Assembly: GCF_000739935.1 (NCBI RefSeq)
Contig: NZ_BBJU01000006.1
Coordinates: 1-64,000 of the forward strand
Reading direction: 5' to 3'
Source: Agrobacterium rubi TR3 = NBRC 13261
GTDB taxonomy: Bacteria; Pseudomonadota; Alphaproteobacteria; Rhizobiales; Rhizobiaceae
Length of the DNA stretch: 64,000 nucleotides
The notes under the pieces: model-generated
Database searches by the model: none
The model's input: only the letters and a program-made list of their open reading frames with translations
What the model was told of the DNA's origin: nothing
Part shown: positions 63,783-64,000 of the stretch, one piece after another
How the letters are laid out: every line of letters starts with the position of its first letter
How positions within the stretch are numbered: position 1 is the first letter of the stretch
Position numbers and translations under genes: made by a program

Positions 63783-64000
63783 TTAGTCGGTTTGGGAGGG
63801 CTTGGATGCGTAGGTGGTCGCCGGATCGAAATGGCGGGTATCATCTGTAATGGTCGTGACAGCCTGGCCATTTTCCAGCGTCACGGTGCGGTAGAAGCAG
63901 GAGCGACGACCGGTGTGGCAGGTGGCATCGTGACCGGCGACCGAGACCTTGAGCCAGATGGCGTCCTGATCGCAATCGGTGCGCATTTCGCGCACGGTCT
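63783..64000 (-). CDS. hisI: phosphoribosyl-AMP cyclohydrolase, C-terminal part (5' end outside window)
   Basis: The open frame runs in from the right edge; about 72 codons are visible. [19 protein letters not shown] with its metal-ligating Asp and Cys residues, followed by [16 protein letters not shown], is the HisI signature. HisI opens the purine ring of phosphoribosyl-AMP in histidine synthesis. The C-terminal tail ends in YASKPSQTD. There is no fusion to HisE. Confidence 0.9.
   Translation of the reverse strand, partial: TVREMRTDCDQDAIWLKVSVAGHDATCHTGRRSCFYRTVTLENGQAVTTITDDTRHFDPATTYASKPSQTD

Overview
The window reads as part of the main chromosome of a Rhizobiaceae bacterium, most likely of the Agrobacterium/Rhizobium group. 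Base composition is high in G+C. Typical markers are a phosphatidylcholine synthase, an IalB-type exported protein, DUF982, DUF1127 and DUF1489 proteins, an NDUFS4-like complex I accessory subunit, a single-polypeptide L-serine dehydratase, and intergenic palindromic repeats of the kind known in rhizobia. Genus is inferred from gene families and order; no 16S gene is present. Almost everything is ordinary core chromosome. There are no rRNA genes, insertion sequences, phage genes or CRISPR arrays.

Layout. 1-1.0 kb: the end of a GNAT acetyltransferase and an alpha/beta hydrolase. 1.2-8.9 kb: a suf Fe-S assembly cluster (IscS/NifS-type cysteine desulfurase, sufB, an AT-rich unknown gene, sufC, sufD, sufS, a SufT-like gene, sufA). 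8.9-13.8 kb: a MYG1-family protein, a Gre-type factor and a MacAB-like efflux operon, all on the minus strand. 14-20 kb: three tRNA genes (Pro, Arg, Lys), several small proteins, a double cold-shock-domain protein, a glyoxalase and a lipoprotein peptidase. 19.8-23.7 kb: ccdA, an AEC transporter, a UbiH-like monooxygenase and pcs. 23.8-28.5 kb: a complete BMP-type nucleoside ABC importer. 28.6-32.3 kb: a pentapeptide-repeat protein, glmU and glmS, which make UDP-GlcNAc. 32.5-39.8 kb: DUF502, recG, a 118-bp palindromic element, sdhE and mfd. 39.9-44.8 kb: a transporter, a FrnE-like DsbA protein, a YejA-like binding protein and IalB. 44.9-49 kb: hspQ, glnA, glnB (behind a sigma-54-like promoter) and the NAD(P)HX repair enzyme. 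49-54.4 kb: a GlxA-type regulator, a single-domain response regulator, glgX, and a divergent DUF1127/LysR pair. 54.5-64 kb: small lipoprotein and membrane peptides, a phosphodiester glycosidase-like protein, sdaA, DUF1489, a transglutaminase-like peptidase, a PAS/PilZ pair, a rhomboid protease, a CBS protein, a patatin-like protein and the end of hisI.

The most unusual object is the gene at 3991-4695. It is markedly AT-rich, has no family I recognise, and sits exactly between sufB and sufC with overlapping start and stop codons on both sides. It looks like a late insertion into an essential operon that kept translational coupling. Second-tier items are the cloverleaf-like palindromic element between recG and sdhE, the LysR/DUF1127 pair with a near-palindrome between them (a VtlR-like arrangement), and very small genes such as those at 54550-54711 and 56389-56490.
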